DNA of 64,000 nt from a marine group bacterium Sva0996 bin134 (GCA_002239105.1 MPNQ01000011.1:1-64000); one strand, 5' to 3'. Shown: positions 52,693-61,197, counted from the first letter of the stretch. A program made the numbers and translations. Notes: generated from the letters alone by a model not told the origin.

Positions 52693-52713
52693 GTTGAGGG
52701 TATTCCACTCAAT
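52693..52713. promoter_or_regulatory. HAIR-like inverted repeat (HspR site) upstream of clpB
   Basis: GTTGAGG-N7-ACTCAAT is close to the HAIR consensus CTTGAGT-N7-ACTCAAG, the target of the heat-shock repressor HspR in actinobacteria. It lies 52 bp before the clpB start and overlaps the stop of the MFS gene. A second half-site, CTCAAT, occurs near 52653-52658. HspR itself is not in the window. Confidence 0.6.
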
Positions 52714-54055
52714 TTTCCTTCGGGCGGGTAACCACGCCTAGCGCGGCAAATCCGGCCAGCCCAACCATCACTGCCATCACCACATAGAACGTGTCGTAGT
52801 TGGCCACCTCGTCTCCCAGCATGGCCACCCCGATGGCCACTCCGACAGATCCTCCGATGCGGATGAGAGTTTGAACTGTCCCCGCCGCCAGTCCCAGCTG
52901 GCTGGGGGCAAGCCCGTAGGCAATGGCGCTGTTGGCCCCGGGGAACGCCGTTCCCACACCCACGCCTATGAACGCCGCAGCCGGGAACCACACCAGGCCC
53001 AGCTCACGCTCCACCCCGGCCATCAAGGCCAGCCATAGGCACCCGGCGGTCATGCAGGCCGCGGCGGGCACCATCACCACCCGGTGGCCGTACCTCTCCA
53101 TCCATCGGCCGGTGAGATAGCCCACCGTCATGGGCGCGGCGGTGAGCGGGGTCAACAGCACCCCGGCCGCCAGCGTGGAGTATCCCCACGGCCCCCGCAG
53201 AAACTGCACCAGGGAGAAGAAGACCCCAAAGAACGACGCCCCGATCAGCACCGCCGCCACCGAGGTGGACGCAAACACCCGATGGCGGAACATGTCCAAA
53301 TCGATGACCGGCGACGGATGCCTTCGACAGCGGACCAAGAACACCGCCAGCAGAATGACGGCGGCCGCAAACGCCCCGATTACCCGGAAATCATCCAGTC
53401 CCCACTCGTTCAGCTGGGCGATGCCCAGAACCAGCGCGGCGGTGCCCAGTCCGGCCAAGACCACCCCGATCAGATCGGGCAGTTCGGCAGATTCGTCCTT
53501 TTCTGATTCAGGAATGAGGCTCCGGCGCACCAGCACCACCACTCCCGCCGGGACAGCCAGGAAGAACGCCGCCCGCCAAGAGCCGAACTCGATGATCAGC
53601 CCTCCCAGTGTGGGGGCCAGTGAAGCCGCCACCCCGGCCACCGTGGCCCACACTCCCACCGCAACGGCCCGCCTCTGGGGGCCGAGGGCCGACATGACCA
53701 GGGCCAGTCCCGAGGTGATGAGGCTGGCGCCGCCGAAGGCTTGAAAACATCGGGCCGCAATCATGACCGGGACATTGGGGGCGAGCCCCACCGCGGCCGA
53801 GCCGGTGGCAAAGATGGTGATGGCCCACATGAACACCGCCCGGTGACCGACGCGGTCGGCCAGACGTCCCGCCGGAATGAGCAGGGCCGCCACCATGATG
53901 TTGTAGGCGTTTATCACCCATGACACCTGGGTGGGCGGAGTACCGCTGAACGTGTCGGTTATCTCCGGGTAGGCCACGAACATCAACGTGACGTCCAACG
54001 TGCTCGTGGCGGAGGCCAGCGAAACCAACCACAAGGCCTTCCATTCCCGACTCAC
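52709..54055 (-). CDS. MFS transporter, DHA2-type (about 14 TM)
   Basis: A 448-aa efflux-type transporter. Motif A is GRLADRVGHRA; the helices run through the whole length with VLIGASFFGVFFSLVQF and MTVGYLTGRWMERYG. Similar to EmrB/QacA drug exporters. GTG 54055 is chosen because TACCGT (minus strand, plus positions 54064-54069) ends 8 bp upstream; the upstream frame is antisense to the BKACE gene. Confidence 0.87.
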   Translation of the reverse strand: MSREWKALWLVSLASATSTLDVTLMFVAYPEITDTFSGTPPTQVSWVINAYNIMVAALLIPAGRLADRVGHRAVFMWAITIFATGSAAVGLAPNVPVMIAARCFQAFGGASLITSGLALVMSALGPQRRAVAVGVWATVAGVAASLAPTLGGLIIEFGSWRAAFFLAVPAGVVVLVRRSLIPESEKDESAELPDLIGVVLAGLGTAALVLGIAQLNEWGLDDFRVIGAFAAAVILLAVFLVRCRRHPSPVIDLDMFRHRVFASTSVAAVLIGASFFGVFFSLVQFLRGPWGYSTLAAGVLLTPLTAAPMTVGYLTGRWMERYGHRVVMVPAAACMTAGCLWLALMAGVERELGLVWFPAAAFIGVGVGTAFPGANSAIAYGLAPSQLGLAAGTVQTLIRIGGSVGVAIGVAMLGDEVANYDTFYVVMAVMVGLAGFAALGVVTRPKEN

Positions 54056-54063
54056 TGGCCACG

Positions 54064-54073
54064 ACGGTACTCT
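54064..54073. promoter_or_regulatory. symmetric divergent promoter: two -10 elements sharing one TA step
   Basis: ACGGTACTCT gives TACTCT on the plus strand (54068-54073, 6 bp before ATG 54080) and TACCGT on the minus strand (54064-54069, 8 bp before GTG 54055), sharing TA at 54068-54069. Same arrangement as 48383-48392. Confidence 0.55.
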
Positions 54074-54079
54074 CAGGCC

Positions 54080-54997
54080 ATGGACACCACGCCCGTCATC
54101 ATCGAAGTGGCCCTGAACGGCACCACCACCCGGGACCGCAACCCCCATGTGCCCATCAGCCGAGAGGAGCTGATCGACGAGGGCCTGGCCTGTATCGAGG
54201 CCGGGGCCACCATCGTCCACTGCCACATCGCCAACATGCGGGTACCCGCTGAAGAGGCCGCCGCCGAGTACCGGGCCACCTTCGAACCGTGGATAGCCGC
54301 GGACCCCGACGTGCTGGTGCTGCCCACGCTGGGTTGGGGCCAGAACATGGCCGAGAAGCTCGGCCACTTGGACTACCTGGCCGAGGGCGGATTGCAGCGG
54401 CTTGGGTTCATCGACCCTGGCTCCATGATCTTGGGCAAGGCCGGGGCCAATGGGCTGCCCGATCCCAACAGCTTTGTCTATGTCAACTCGTTCGCCGACA
54501 TGGAAGTGGCCATCGAACAGTGCAACCGGCTGGGCCTAGGCATGCACTTCGCAATCTTCGAGCCCGGCTTCCTCCGCAACGTGCTGTCGTACTGGCGCTA
54601 CGGCCAGCTCACTCCAGGTTCGTTCGTGAAGTTCTACTTCGGCGGGCCGGGCGGCTACTTCGCTATCGGCGACAGCGTCAGCTTCGGTCTGCCTCCCACC
54701 GAGAAGGCGCTGGACGCCTATCTGGAGATGCTGGAACTGGTCGGCTGCGACCTGCCCTGGTTCGCCGCGGTGGTGGGCGGCGACCTCATCGAATCCCCGA
54801 TCCCCCAGCTCACTCTGGAACGCGGCGGCCACCTCCGAGTAGGCCACGAGGACTACGCCGGCGATCGCCCCCGACCCAACCACGTCTTGGTAGCCGAGGT
54901 CGCCGCGCTGGCAAGTGAGATGGGCCGCCCCGTGGCCACCTCCACCCAAGCCGTAGAGATCCTCGGCCTCCCCACCCGCCAAACCGCCGGCGTCTAG
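54080..54997 (+). CDS. BKACE family beta-keto acid cleavage enzyme
   Basis: A 305-aa protein of the 3-keto-5-aminohexanoate cleavage (BKACE, DUF849) family: IEVALNGTTTRDRNPHVPIS and TIVHCHIANMRVP, the latter holding the zinc-binding HxH. These enzymes react a beta-keto acid with acetyl-CoA to yield a CoA ester and acetoacetate. Substrate of this one unknown. Start ATG 54080 is fixed by the overlapping -10. Confidence 0.87.
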   Translation: MDTTPVIIEVALNGTTTRDRNPHVPISREELIDEGLACIEAGATIVHCHIANMRVPAEEAAAEYRATFEPWIAADPDVLVLPTLGWGQNMAEKLGHLDYLAEGGLQRLGFIDPGSMILGKAGANGLPDPNSFVYVNSFADMEVAIEQCNRLGLGMHFAIFEPGFLRNVLSYWRYGQLTPGSFVKFYFGGPGGYFAIGDSVSFGLPPTEKALDAYLEMLELVGCDLPWFAAVVGGDLIESPIPQLTLERGGHLRVGHEDYAGDRPRPNHVLVAEVAALASEMGRPVATSTQAVEILGLPTRQTAGV

Positions 54998-55009
54998 CCA
55001 GGAGCGGGT

Positions 55010-55429
55010 CTAGCGGTCAAAGCTGGACGGGTCGATTCGGGCTCTGCCCCGCTTGGTCTCGGCTCGGCGGCGCTTTTCGTCGAGACGGCGCGCGCGCCCC
55101 CGCCGTGTCGGGCGGGTCGCCGTGCGGGGCTTGGCGGTTACCAGCCCGCTGCGAAGGCGCTCCTCCAGTCGGTCGAGGGCAATCTCGCGGTTGCGAGCCT
55201 GCGATCGGGTGTCGTCAACCACCACTCGCAATTCGTCGCCCAGCCGGTCGATCAGCTGCTGGCGGACTTCGGGAGCCATGTCGCCAGCCGCGCCAAGATC
55301 GATCGTCGCCTCGACCCGGGTATTCGCCCGATTGGCATGCTGGCCCCCCGGTCCACCCGAAGGATCAAAGCGCCAGGCGATCGCCGACACCGGCACCGTC
55401 CCGCCCGAAAACGAGAGCACCCGGTCCAC
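55010..55429 (-). CDS. arfB: alternative ribosome rescue factor ArfB-like (peptidyl-tRNA hydrolase)
   Basis: A 139-aa GGQ-domain protein that hydrolyses peptidyl-tRNA on stalled ribosomes. PSGGPGGQHANRANTRVE is the class I release-factor GGQ loop; the C-terminal tail is strongly basic (TRPTRRGRARRLDEKRRR), as needed to enter the mRNA channel. GTG 55429 is preferred: TAGGGT (plus positions 55437-55442) ends 7 bp upstream. An ATG at 55507 would add 26 residues and overlap the neighbouring start codon. Confidence 0.87.
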   Translation of the reverse strand: MDRVLSFSGGTVPVSAIAWRFDPSGGPGGQHANRANTRVEATIDLGAAGDMAPEVRQQLIDRLGDELRVVVDDTRSQARNREIALDRLEERLRSGLVTAKPRTATRPTRRGRARRLDEKRRRAETKRGRARIDPSSFDR

Positions 55430-55505
55430 CCCTTCGACCCTACAGGCAAGTGCCGAGCGCTCTGCGGGTTCCCCTGCGCCGGTGCTGGCTTCTAGGGTTT
55501 GAGGC

Positions 55506-56642
55506 ATGGCCAGCGTTTACCTAGATCGTGCTCGGGAACTGCGCTCGTTGATCGACGAGAACGCAGCCAAGACCGACGGGCTGCCCATCCCCCAGGAGAC
55601 GGTCAATGCATTGGAGGATGCTGAGCTGCACAAGGTGATGGTGCCGGACGCGGTGGGCGGGCTCGAGTTGCCGGTCAACGAGTGCATCGACATTTGGACC
55701 GAGATCTCCCGAGCCGACGGCTCGGTGGGTTGGTGCCTGATGGCCAGTTGTGCGGCCACCGCTTACTTCGCAGCTTGGTGCCCCGATGAGCACATCAACC
55801 GCATGTTCTCCGACGGGGTCCCCATGTCGGCCGGGCAATTCGCCCCCAACGGCACCGCCACCCCCGACGGCGACGGCTTCCGCCTCAACGGCCGCTACTC
55901 GTTCGGCAGCGGCATCAACCACGCCCAGTGGGCCGGCGCCGGAGTATTCACCGAGGAGCCTGAGGGCGTCGACCCCCGCTTCCTGTTCGCCATCTACCCG
56001 GTGGAGAAGGCCCAGATCACCGGCAATTGGGATGTGATGGGCCTCCAGGCCACGGCCAGCTACGACTACACCCTCGAAGACGTCTATGTGCCAGCCATCT
56101 CCACCTTCGACATGTTCGACCTCACCGTGTACCGGGGCGGACCCCTCTACAAACTGGGCGTGATGCCGCTCACCGCCGCCGGCCACGCCGGATTCGCCAT
56201 CGGAGTGGTGCAGCGGGGGCTCGACGAACTGCTCTCGGTGGCCCGCTCCAAGCACCGCATGGGCGACGCCACCCCCCTGGCCCAAAACGACCGCTTCGTC
56301 TACGAGATCGGGGAGTTGGAGTCCCGCTTCCGGGCCGCCAAGGGCTGGCTCCACGAGACCTTTGCCACTGCCGAGCGCAACGTGGTGGAGACCGGCATCG
56401 TCGACCCTATGGACGTCATCCTCACCCGCCAGGCCACCGTGTTCGTCACCCAGGAGGGCGCCGATATCCTCCGCCGGGCCTACCTGCTAGCCGGCACCGA
56501 TGCCCTGCGATCCGGCGGCCTCCAGCGGGCCTTCCGCGACATCCACGCCGGTACCCAACACGTCTTCGCCGGCTCCGGCCCCGCCCTAGAACTCGGCCGC
56601 GCCCTCCTAGACGCCGCCCCCGACAACCCCCTCGACGCCTGA
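55506..56642 (+). CDS. acyl-CoA dehydrogenase-fold flavin monooxygenase (HsaA-like)
   Basis: A 378-aa ACAD-fold protein, closer to two-component flavin hydroxylases (HsaA/DszC type) than to true acyl-CoA dehydrogenases: SRADGSVGWCLMASCAA, FRLNGRYSFGSGINHAQW, FAGSGPALELGRALLD. A flavin reductase partner is not in the window. TAGGGT (55493-55498) ends 7 bp before ATG 55506. Followed by the amidohydrolase; together they may degrade a ring compound. Confidence 0.82.
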   Translation: MASVYLDRARELRSLIDENAAKTDGLPIPQETVNALEDAELHKVMVPDAVGGLELPVNECIDIWTEISRADGSVGWCLMASCAATAYFAAWCPDEHINRMFSDGVPMSAGQFAPNGTATPDGDGFRLNGRYSFGSGINHAQWAGAGVFTEEPEGVDPRFLFAIYPVEKAQITGNWDVMGLQATASYDYTLEDVYVPAISTFDMFDLTVYRGGPLYKLGVMPLTAAGHAGFAIGVVQRGLDELLSVARSKHRMGDATPLAQNDRFVYEIGELESRFRAAKGWLHETFATAERNVVETGIVDPMDVILTRQATVFVTQEGADILRRAYLLAGTDALRSGGLQRAFRDIHAGTQHVFAGSGPALELGRALLDAAPDNPLDA

Positions 56643-56675
56643 GAGCCCACAGAAAGCCTGAGAGCCCAAAGAAAG
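56638..56675 (+). repeat. 19-bp tandem duplication at the end of the hydroxylase gene
   Basis: CCTGAGAGCCCAnAGAAAG occurs at 56638-56656 and, directly after, at 56657-56675, with one mismatch. It contains the stop codon of the upstream gene and the purine-rich stretch that precedes the downstream ribosome site. Confidence 0.75.
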
Positions 56676-56686
56676 AAGGAAATCCC

Positions 56687-57856
56687 ATGAGCACTGATCT
56701 GTTCGAGCGGTTCAAGGTGATCGATGTGGACACGCACCTGACCGAGCCGCCGGATGTGTGGACGGCGAGGATGCCGGCCAGCTTGCACGACAAGGTGCCC
56801 CATATCGAGCGGGTCGATGGGCGGGACACCTGGATGGTGAGCGGGGAGTCGCTGGGTTCGCCGGGCTACTACTCCATGGCCGGGTTCGACGGGCTCATGC
56901 CGCTGAAGATCCCCGAGACCTACGACGAGATCGCCCCTTCGATGTATGACGCCAACGCTCGGCTGGAGTTCATGGACAGCCAGAGCATCTGGGCTCAGAT
57001 CCTGTATCCCAACGTGGGCGGATTCGGCAACGGCTACTTCCTGCGCCTCGGCGACCGGGAGGTGGTAGCCCAGTGCGTGGCCGCCTACAACGACTTCTTG
57101 TGCGACTGGACCTCTGCCGCCCCCGACCGGCTCATCCCCATCACTGCGGTGCCGTTCTGGGACATCGACCTGTCGTTGGCCGAGATCGAACGGTGCGCGG
57201 CGTTGGGCCACCGGGCCATCAACTTCTGCAACCAGCCCCAGGACTACGGCCAGCCCCCGCTGGGCCACCAGCACTGGGACCCCATCTGGGCGCTGGCCCA
57301 GGAAGCCAGCCTGGCGGTTAGCTTCCACGTTGGCGGCGGAAACATGGGCACCCTCATGGCCGACGAGGCCGAGATGGGGTGGATGACCAACTTCGCCAAA
57401 ATCTCGTCGCTCATCTTCTTGGACAACATGCGCTGCATCGCCGATCTGATCTTCGGCGGGGTGTGCCACCGTTTCCCCGATCTGCAACTGGTGTCGGTGG
57501 AGAGCGGAGCCGGCTGGATTCCCCCGGCCCTAGAGGCGTTCGACTGGCAGTGGCGCAATGGCGGCGTCCATCTGGAGCACCCCGAGTACGACCTGCTGCC
57601 CAGCGAGTACTTCGAGCGCCAGATCTACGGCTGCTTCTGGTTTGAACAGGCCGGTGCGGTGAACGCCATCGAACGGTTTCCAAACAACATCCTCTACGAA
57701 ACCGACTTTCCCCATCCCACCTGCCAGCACCCTGGCCCCGCCACCCCGGCGCAATATCCCCGGGACTACGCCGAGGGCGCCCTCGGAGGTTTAGGCGACG
57801 ATCTGCTGGCCAAGGTCCTCCACGACAACGCCGCCCGCGTCTACCGCCTGGACTGA
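56687..57856 (+). CDS. amidohydrolase-2 family metal-dependent hydrolase
   Basis: A 389-aa TIM-barrel enzyme: FKVIDVDTHLTEPPDVW with the D-x-H metal pair, LIPITAVPFWDIDLSL, VSFHVGGGNMG, YETDFPHPT with the metal-binding Asp and His, and KVLHDNAARVYRLD at the end. Same family as the 16383-17564 product. ATG 56687 follows AAGAAGGAA at good spacing; the open frame upstream belongs to the hydroxylase. Confidence 0.88.
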   Translation: MSTDLFERFKVIDVDTHLTEPPDVWTARMPASLHDKVPHIERVDGRDTWMVSGESLGSPGYYSMAGFDGLMPLKIPETYDEIAPSMYDANARLEFMDSQSIWAQILYPNVGGFGNGYFLRLGDREVVAQCVAAYNDFLCDWTSAAPDRLIPITAVPFWDIDLSLAEIERCAALGHRAINFCNQPQDYGQPPLGHQHWDPIWALAQEASLAVSFHVGGGNMGTLMADEAEMGWMTNFAKISSLIFLDNMRCIADLIFGGVCHRFPDLQLVSVESGAGWIPPALEAFDWQWRNGGVHLEHPEYDLLPSEYFERQIYGCFWFEQAGAVNAIERFPNNILYETDFPHPTCQHPGPATPAQYPRDYAEGALGGLGDDLLAKVLHDNAARVYRLD

Positions 57857-57889
57857 CTCAAACCCCAAACCCGCCGGTACGCTGAGCCG

Positions 57890-59035
57890 ATGGCTCTGGT
57901 AGTTCCTGCGGCAACCGTCAACGATGCCTGCGGTCCTGATCCAGGATTCTTTTGCGAGCTGATCTTCGACAACACCGAGAACGAGCGGCTGGCCGAGATT
58001 GTCGGGTGGCTGGTCGAGCGGCCCCTGCGGATCATCCTCATCCTGCTGGTGGCCTGGATCGTCAAGAAGATCGCTCACAAAGTGATCGACCGGGCGGTGG
58101 CCCGGCTGGTGCGCCAGAGCGAGACCGACACCGAGGAGCAGCTAGATAGCGCTGGGAAGCTGGATTTCGGCACCCGGGCGGCCAAGGCCATCAACCGCAT
58201 CCAGGAGCGCCAAGCGCGCAGCGCCCAGCGGATCGAGACCATCGCCGCAGTGTTGAAGAGCTTGGCCACCGCGCTCATCCTGGCCGTGGCCGCCCTTTTG
58301 TGCTTGAGCGAGCTCAGCATCGATCTAGCCCCCCTGATCGCCGGTGCCGGTATCGCCGGCCTGGCCGTGGGTTTCGGTGCCCAGTCGCTGGTCAAAGACT
58401 TCCTGGCTGGCATGTTCATCCTGGTAGAGGATCAGTTCGGGGTGGGCGACGTGGTGGACGTGGGCGACACCTCGGGCACCATCGAAAAGGTCAGCCTGCG
58501 CACCACCACCCTGCGAGATGTGAGCGGCGTGGTGTGGACCGTGCCCAACGGGGAGATCCACCGTACGGCCAACCACTCCCAGCTTTGGTCAAGGGCCATC
58601 TTGGACATCGGGGTCAGCTACGACACCGACATCGACCAGGCCAGCGAGATCATGAAGGCGGTGGCTGATGAGCTCTGGCATGAGAACAACCCCGATCTCA
58701 CCATCTTGGAGGAACCCTCGGTGTGGGGAGTTCAAGAACTGGGCAACGACGCCGTGGTCATCCGCCTGGTGGTAAAGACCGACCCCAGCGAGCAGTGGGC
58801 GGTGGGACGCGTCCTGCGAGCCCGCATCAAGAAGGCGTTCGACGAAGCCGGTATCGAGATCCCCTTCCCCCAGCGCACTGTGTGGATCCGCAACGAGAAC
58901 GACGACGCCGAGCAGGAGTCGCCCGACTCAGTCGATAGGCGTGAACGTTCCGTCGGCACCGGCGACGACGCTGCGCCCGCAGAACTCTCCGGCGACAGCG
59001 GCGGCCATGACACCGGGGACGGCGGAGACGAGTAG
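57890..59035 (+). CDS. MscS-type mechanosensitive ion channel
   Basis: A 381-aa channel with membrane helices near 37-60, 115-140 and 142-168. The pore-lining part is LIAGAGIAGLAVGFGAQSLV; the beta domain is VEDQFGVGDVVDVG then PNGEIHRTANHS. It opens under membrane tension. TACGCT (57878-57883) ends 6 bp before ATG 57890. The last 36 codons are antisense to the end of the thiolase-like gene and encode a low-complexity acidic tail. Confidence 0.9.
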   Translation: MALVVPAATVNDACGPDPGFFCELIFDNTENERLAEIVGWLVERPLRIILILLVAWIVKKIAHKVIDRAVARLVRQSETDTEEQLDSAGKLDFGTRAAKAINRIQERQARSAQRIETIAAVLKSLATALILAVAALLCLSELSIDLAPLIAGAGIAGLAVGFGAQSLVKDFLAGMFILVEDQFGVGDVVDVGDTSGTIEKVSLRTTTLRDVSGVVWTVPNGEIHRTANHSQLWSRAILDIGVSYDTDIDQASEIMKAVADELWHENNPDLTILEEPSVWGVQELGNDAVVIRLVVKTDPSEQWAVGRVLRARIKKAFDEAGIEIPFPQRTVWIRNENDDAEQESPDSVDRRERSVGTGDDAAPAELSGDSGGHDTGDGGDE

Positions 59036-60406
59036 CGTTCGGGCGCCGTCGGCAAATTCGCCGATTACCACGGCCCGCTCAGGGCCTTCTCGGCCCCAGA
59101 TAACTGTGTAGGACACCACGGTGGCCTGCTCGCCGTCGCCCGTGCGGTAGGGCTTGGGCTGGAGTTCGGCGGCCACGGCTTCAGTCACGTCCAGGTTGGC
59201 GAACGGCTGCGCTGGCGGCTCGGAAGACCACATGCTGGCTCCCTGCTTGGTGATCATGCCGCTGATAGAGGTGAGCAGCCCGGTAGATCCGGGACCAGCC
59301 CGCAGAACCTGGGCCATCTTCACCGCGGCCTGGATCACGTAGTTGTTGAGCGGACCGCCCGCCCATGTCATGCCTCCGGTCACGGTCAGGTCGCGACCCA
59401 GATCGATGTCCATCTCTCGGGCTTGAGTGCGCACCGCGATGGGGAAGCAGGAATAGAGATCGATATGGTCGGCCTCGTTGGGGGCCATGCCCACACGTTC
59501 GCTCAGAGCCCGACCGGCATGGGCGAAACCCGGACTGCGATGGAGTTCAGGCCGCTCGGTCACCGGAACCATGTGGTTGGACTCGGCCGCTGCCCACGGG
59601 AATACCCAGCGATCCGTGGAAATTCCCAGCGCCCGGGCGGTGCCCGCTGAGCAAAAGATCAACGCGGCGGCCTGGTCCACATTCCACTGCGAGTTGTGCC
59701 ACTTCGTGTAGGGCCAGGCCAGCATCCGATTCCCGTTCTCCGGGGTGGCGATGACCTCCCCGCTCAATCCGTCCCTGAACCAGGCGTCGGGGTTGGCCGC
59801 GGCTACCTGGGCGAACCGGGCCCACAGCCCGGCCACCTCGTCGCGGTGCTCTTCGATGGTCTGGCCGTCGGCGACTCGGCGGGCGTTCTCGATCATGGCG
59901 TAGTGGTGGGTGGCCATCACCAGGCCGGTGTCGATCTCGGCTCGGCTGATGATCATCCCGTGGGGGGTGACGAAGTCGTCGGGCTCGGCCCCGCCCTGGT
60001 CGGTGTCGGGGGCATTGACGCTGGTGATCGACGCCCGCAAGCCCCGATACTTGGCTTCCCCGCCCACCACCGCCACCACGTCGGCGGAACCAGACGCAAT
60101 GGCCGCCGCGGTATCGCCCATCACCGCGGTCTGCAAGATGCCCACGTCGGCCAGATAGCTGCTGGCCTGTGGCGCTCCGGCGGCATCGGCCACCCAGCGG
60201 GCCGGATCGGTATAGCCCCACGTGCCCTTGGTAACCCTCACTTGGTCTAGCCGGCCCAAGAGCTCGCTGGCCCCGGCATCATCGGCCGCCGCTGCCAGAG
60301 CCTGGGCCATCAGGGCCACTGCCTCTTTGGCTTCAATGGGATCGTCCAATCGCTGAGCAGCCGTCGCCACCCCTACCAACACCGGCGTTCTGTCGTCGAA
60401 ATTCAC
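58928..60406 (-). CDS. thiolase-like protein type 1 (acetyl-CoA acetyltransferase family)
   Basis: A 492-aa thiolase-fold protein with C-terminal beta-rich extra domain (residues about 405-492), the layout of mycobacterial thiolase-like protein type 1 (TLP1). The usual nucleophile cysteine site appears as ILQTAVMGDTAAAIASG, with no Cys, and the GHP motif reads AGGPLNNY, so ordinary thiolysis is doubtful. GTG 60406 is supported by TAGGGT (plus 60413-60418), 6 bp upstream. The stop region overlaps the MscS gene by 108 bp. Confidence 0.83.
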   Translation of the reverse strand: MNFDDRTPVLVGVATAAQRLDDPIEAKEAVALMAQALAAAADDAGASELLGRLDQVRVTKGTWGYTDPARWVADAAGAPQASSYLADVGILQTAVMGDTAAAIASGSADVVAVVGGEAKYRGLRASITSVNAPDTDQGGAEPDDFVTPHGMIISRAEIDTGLVMATHHYAMIENARRVADGQTIEEHRDEVAGLWARFAQVAAANPDAWFRDGLSGEVIATPENGNRMLAWPYTKWHNSQWNVDQAAALIFCSAGTARALGISTDRWVFPWAAAESNHMVPVTERPELHRSPGFAHAGRALSERVGMAPNEADHIDLYSCFPIAVRTQAREMDIDLGRDLTVTGGMTWAGGPLNNYVIQAAVKMAQVLRAGPGSTGLLTSISGMITKQGASMWSSEPPAQPFANLDVTEAVAAELQPKPYRTGDGEQATVVSYTVIWGREGPERAVVIGEFADGARTLLVSAVPGVMAAAVAGEFCGRSVVAGADGTFTPID

Positions 60407-60456
60407 GCCCGCACCCTAATGGCTCGCTGGTCGAAAGGAAGATGTACGGTCGGGCT

Positions 60457-60918
60457 ATGGAGCAGTGGGAATTGATCGCCCGGGAATCGATCCGAGACTT
60501 GGTGGCCCGGTACAACGCCAACGGCGACTCGGGCCGGTTCGAGCAAGTGATGGAACTATTCGCACCCGACGCCATCATGCGAACCCCGACGCAGCCCGAC
60601 AAGTACGGCATCGACGAGATCCGCACCATCTTCACCGGGGCGAAGAGCACGCTGTCGGAAATCGGCGGGGGCACCCCCAAGTACATCCGCCACCACACCG
60701 CCACCCACCAGATAGACGTACTCTCGCCCGGCGAGGCCAAGGGCCGCTGCTACTACCACGTGATCATGGAGCACGGCCTCGACCACTGGGGCCGCTACAT
60801 CGACTCCTATGGGGTGGTGGACGGCCGGTGGCTGTTCACCGAGCGGTCGGTGACCATGGATGGGTACATCCCCGGCGGTTGGGGCGACCACAACGCCTCC
60901 AAGGGCCAAGACTACTGA
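60457..60918 (+). CDS. nuclear transport factor 2-like (SnoaL) protein
   Basis: A 153-aa cone-shaped alpha+beta protein of the SnoaL/NTF2 fold: ESIRDLVARYNANGDSGRFE then VMELFAPDAIMRTP, with a beta sheet to the end. Such proteins are isomerases, hydratases or ligand binders. Function not determined. TACGGT (60445-60450) ends 6 bp before ATG 60457. Confidence 0.8.
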   Translation: MEQWELIARESIRDLVARYNANGDSGRFEQVMELFAPDAIMRTPTQPDKYGIDEIRTIFTGAKSTLSEIGGGTPKYIRHHTATHQIDVLSPGEAKGRCYYHVIMEHGLDHWGRYIDSYGVVDGRWLFTERSVTMDGYIPGGWGDHNASKGQDY

Positions 60919-60946
60919 ATCTGTCTACACAATAGGTACATTCTCC

Positions 60947-60961
60947 ACACCTATTAGGTGT
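60947..60961. promoter_or_regulatory. 15-bp perfect palindrome, probable VapBC operator
   Basis: ACACCTA-T-TAGGTGT. Its last base is the first base of the -10 TAAACT (60961-60966), which ends 6 bp before the vapB ATG. A related half-matched copy (ACACAATAGGT) lies at about 60927. Ideal position for autorepression by a ribbon-helix-helix antitoxin. Confidence 0.65.
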
Positions 60962-60972
60962 AAACTAGGGCA

Positions 60973-61197
60973 ATGGACGAGGTCAGCGCCCGAACTCGCA
61001 CCAATATCGAGCTCGACGATCGGCTGCTCGACGTGGTGATGCGCCGGTACGGCGTGCGCACCAAGACCGAGGCCGTCCACCTCGCGTTGAGCCGTCTGGC
61101 CGGTCTGCCCATGACCACCGAGGAGATGCTGGCCATGCAGGGAACACAACTCATCGGAGAAATCCCGCCCGACACCGGCCTACAACCCATCGGATGA
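60973..61197 (+). CDS. vapB: VapB-type antitoxin
   Basis: A 74-aa type II antitoxin. The first 45 residues form a ribbon-helix-helix DNA-binding unit (RTNIELDDRLLDVVMRRYG, KTEAVHLAL); the rest (LPMTTEEML onward) is the toxin-binding tail. Overlaps vapC by 4 bp. Binds DNA as a dimer, probably at the adjacent palindrome. Confidence 0.85.
   Translation: MDEVSARTRTNIELDDRLLDVVMRRYGVRTKTEAVHLALSRLAGLPMTTEEMLAMQGTQLIGEIPPDTGLQPIG

Noticed and set aside
55430..55507. ATG 55507 as the arfB start, which would share CATG with the hydroxylase gene
   Set aside because: A TAGGGT element correctly spaced before GTG 55429 and the position of the family's first strand favour the shorter form.
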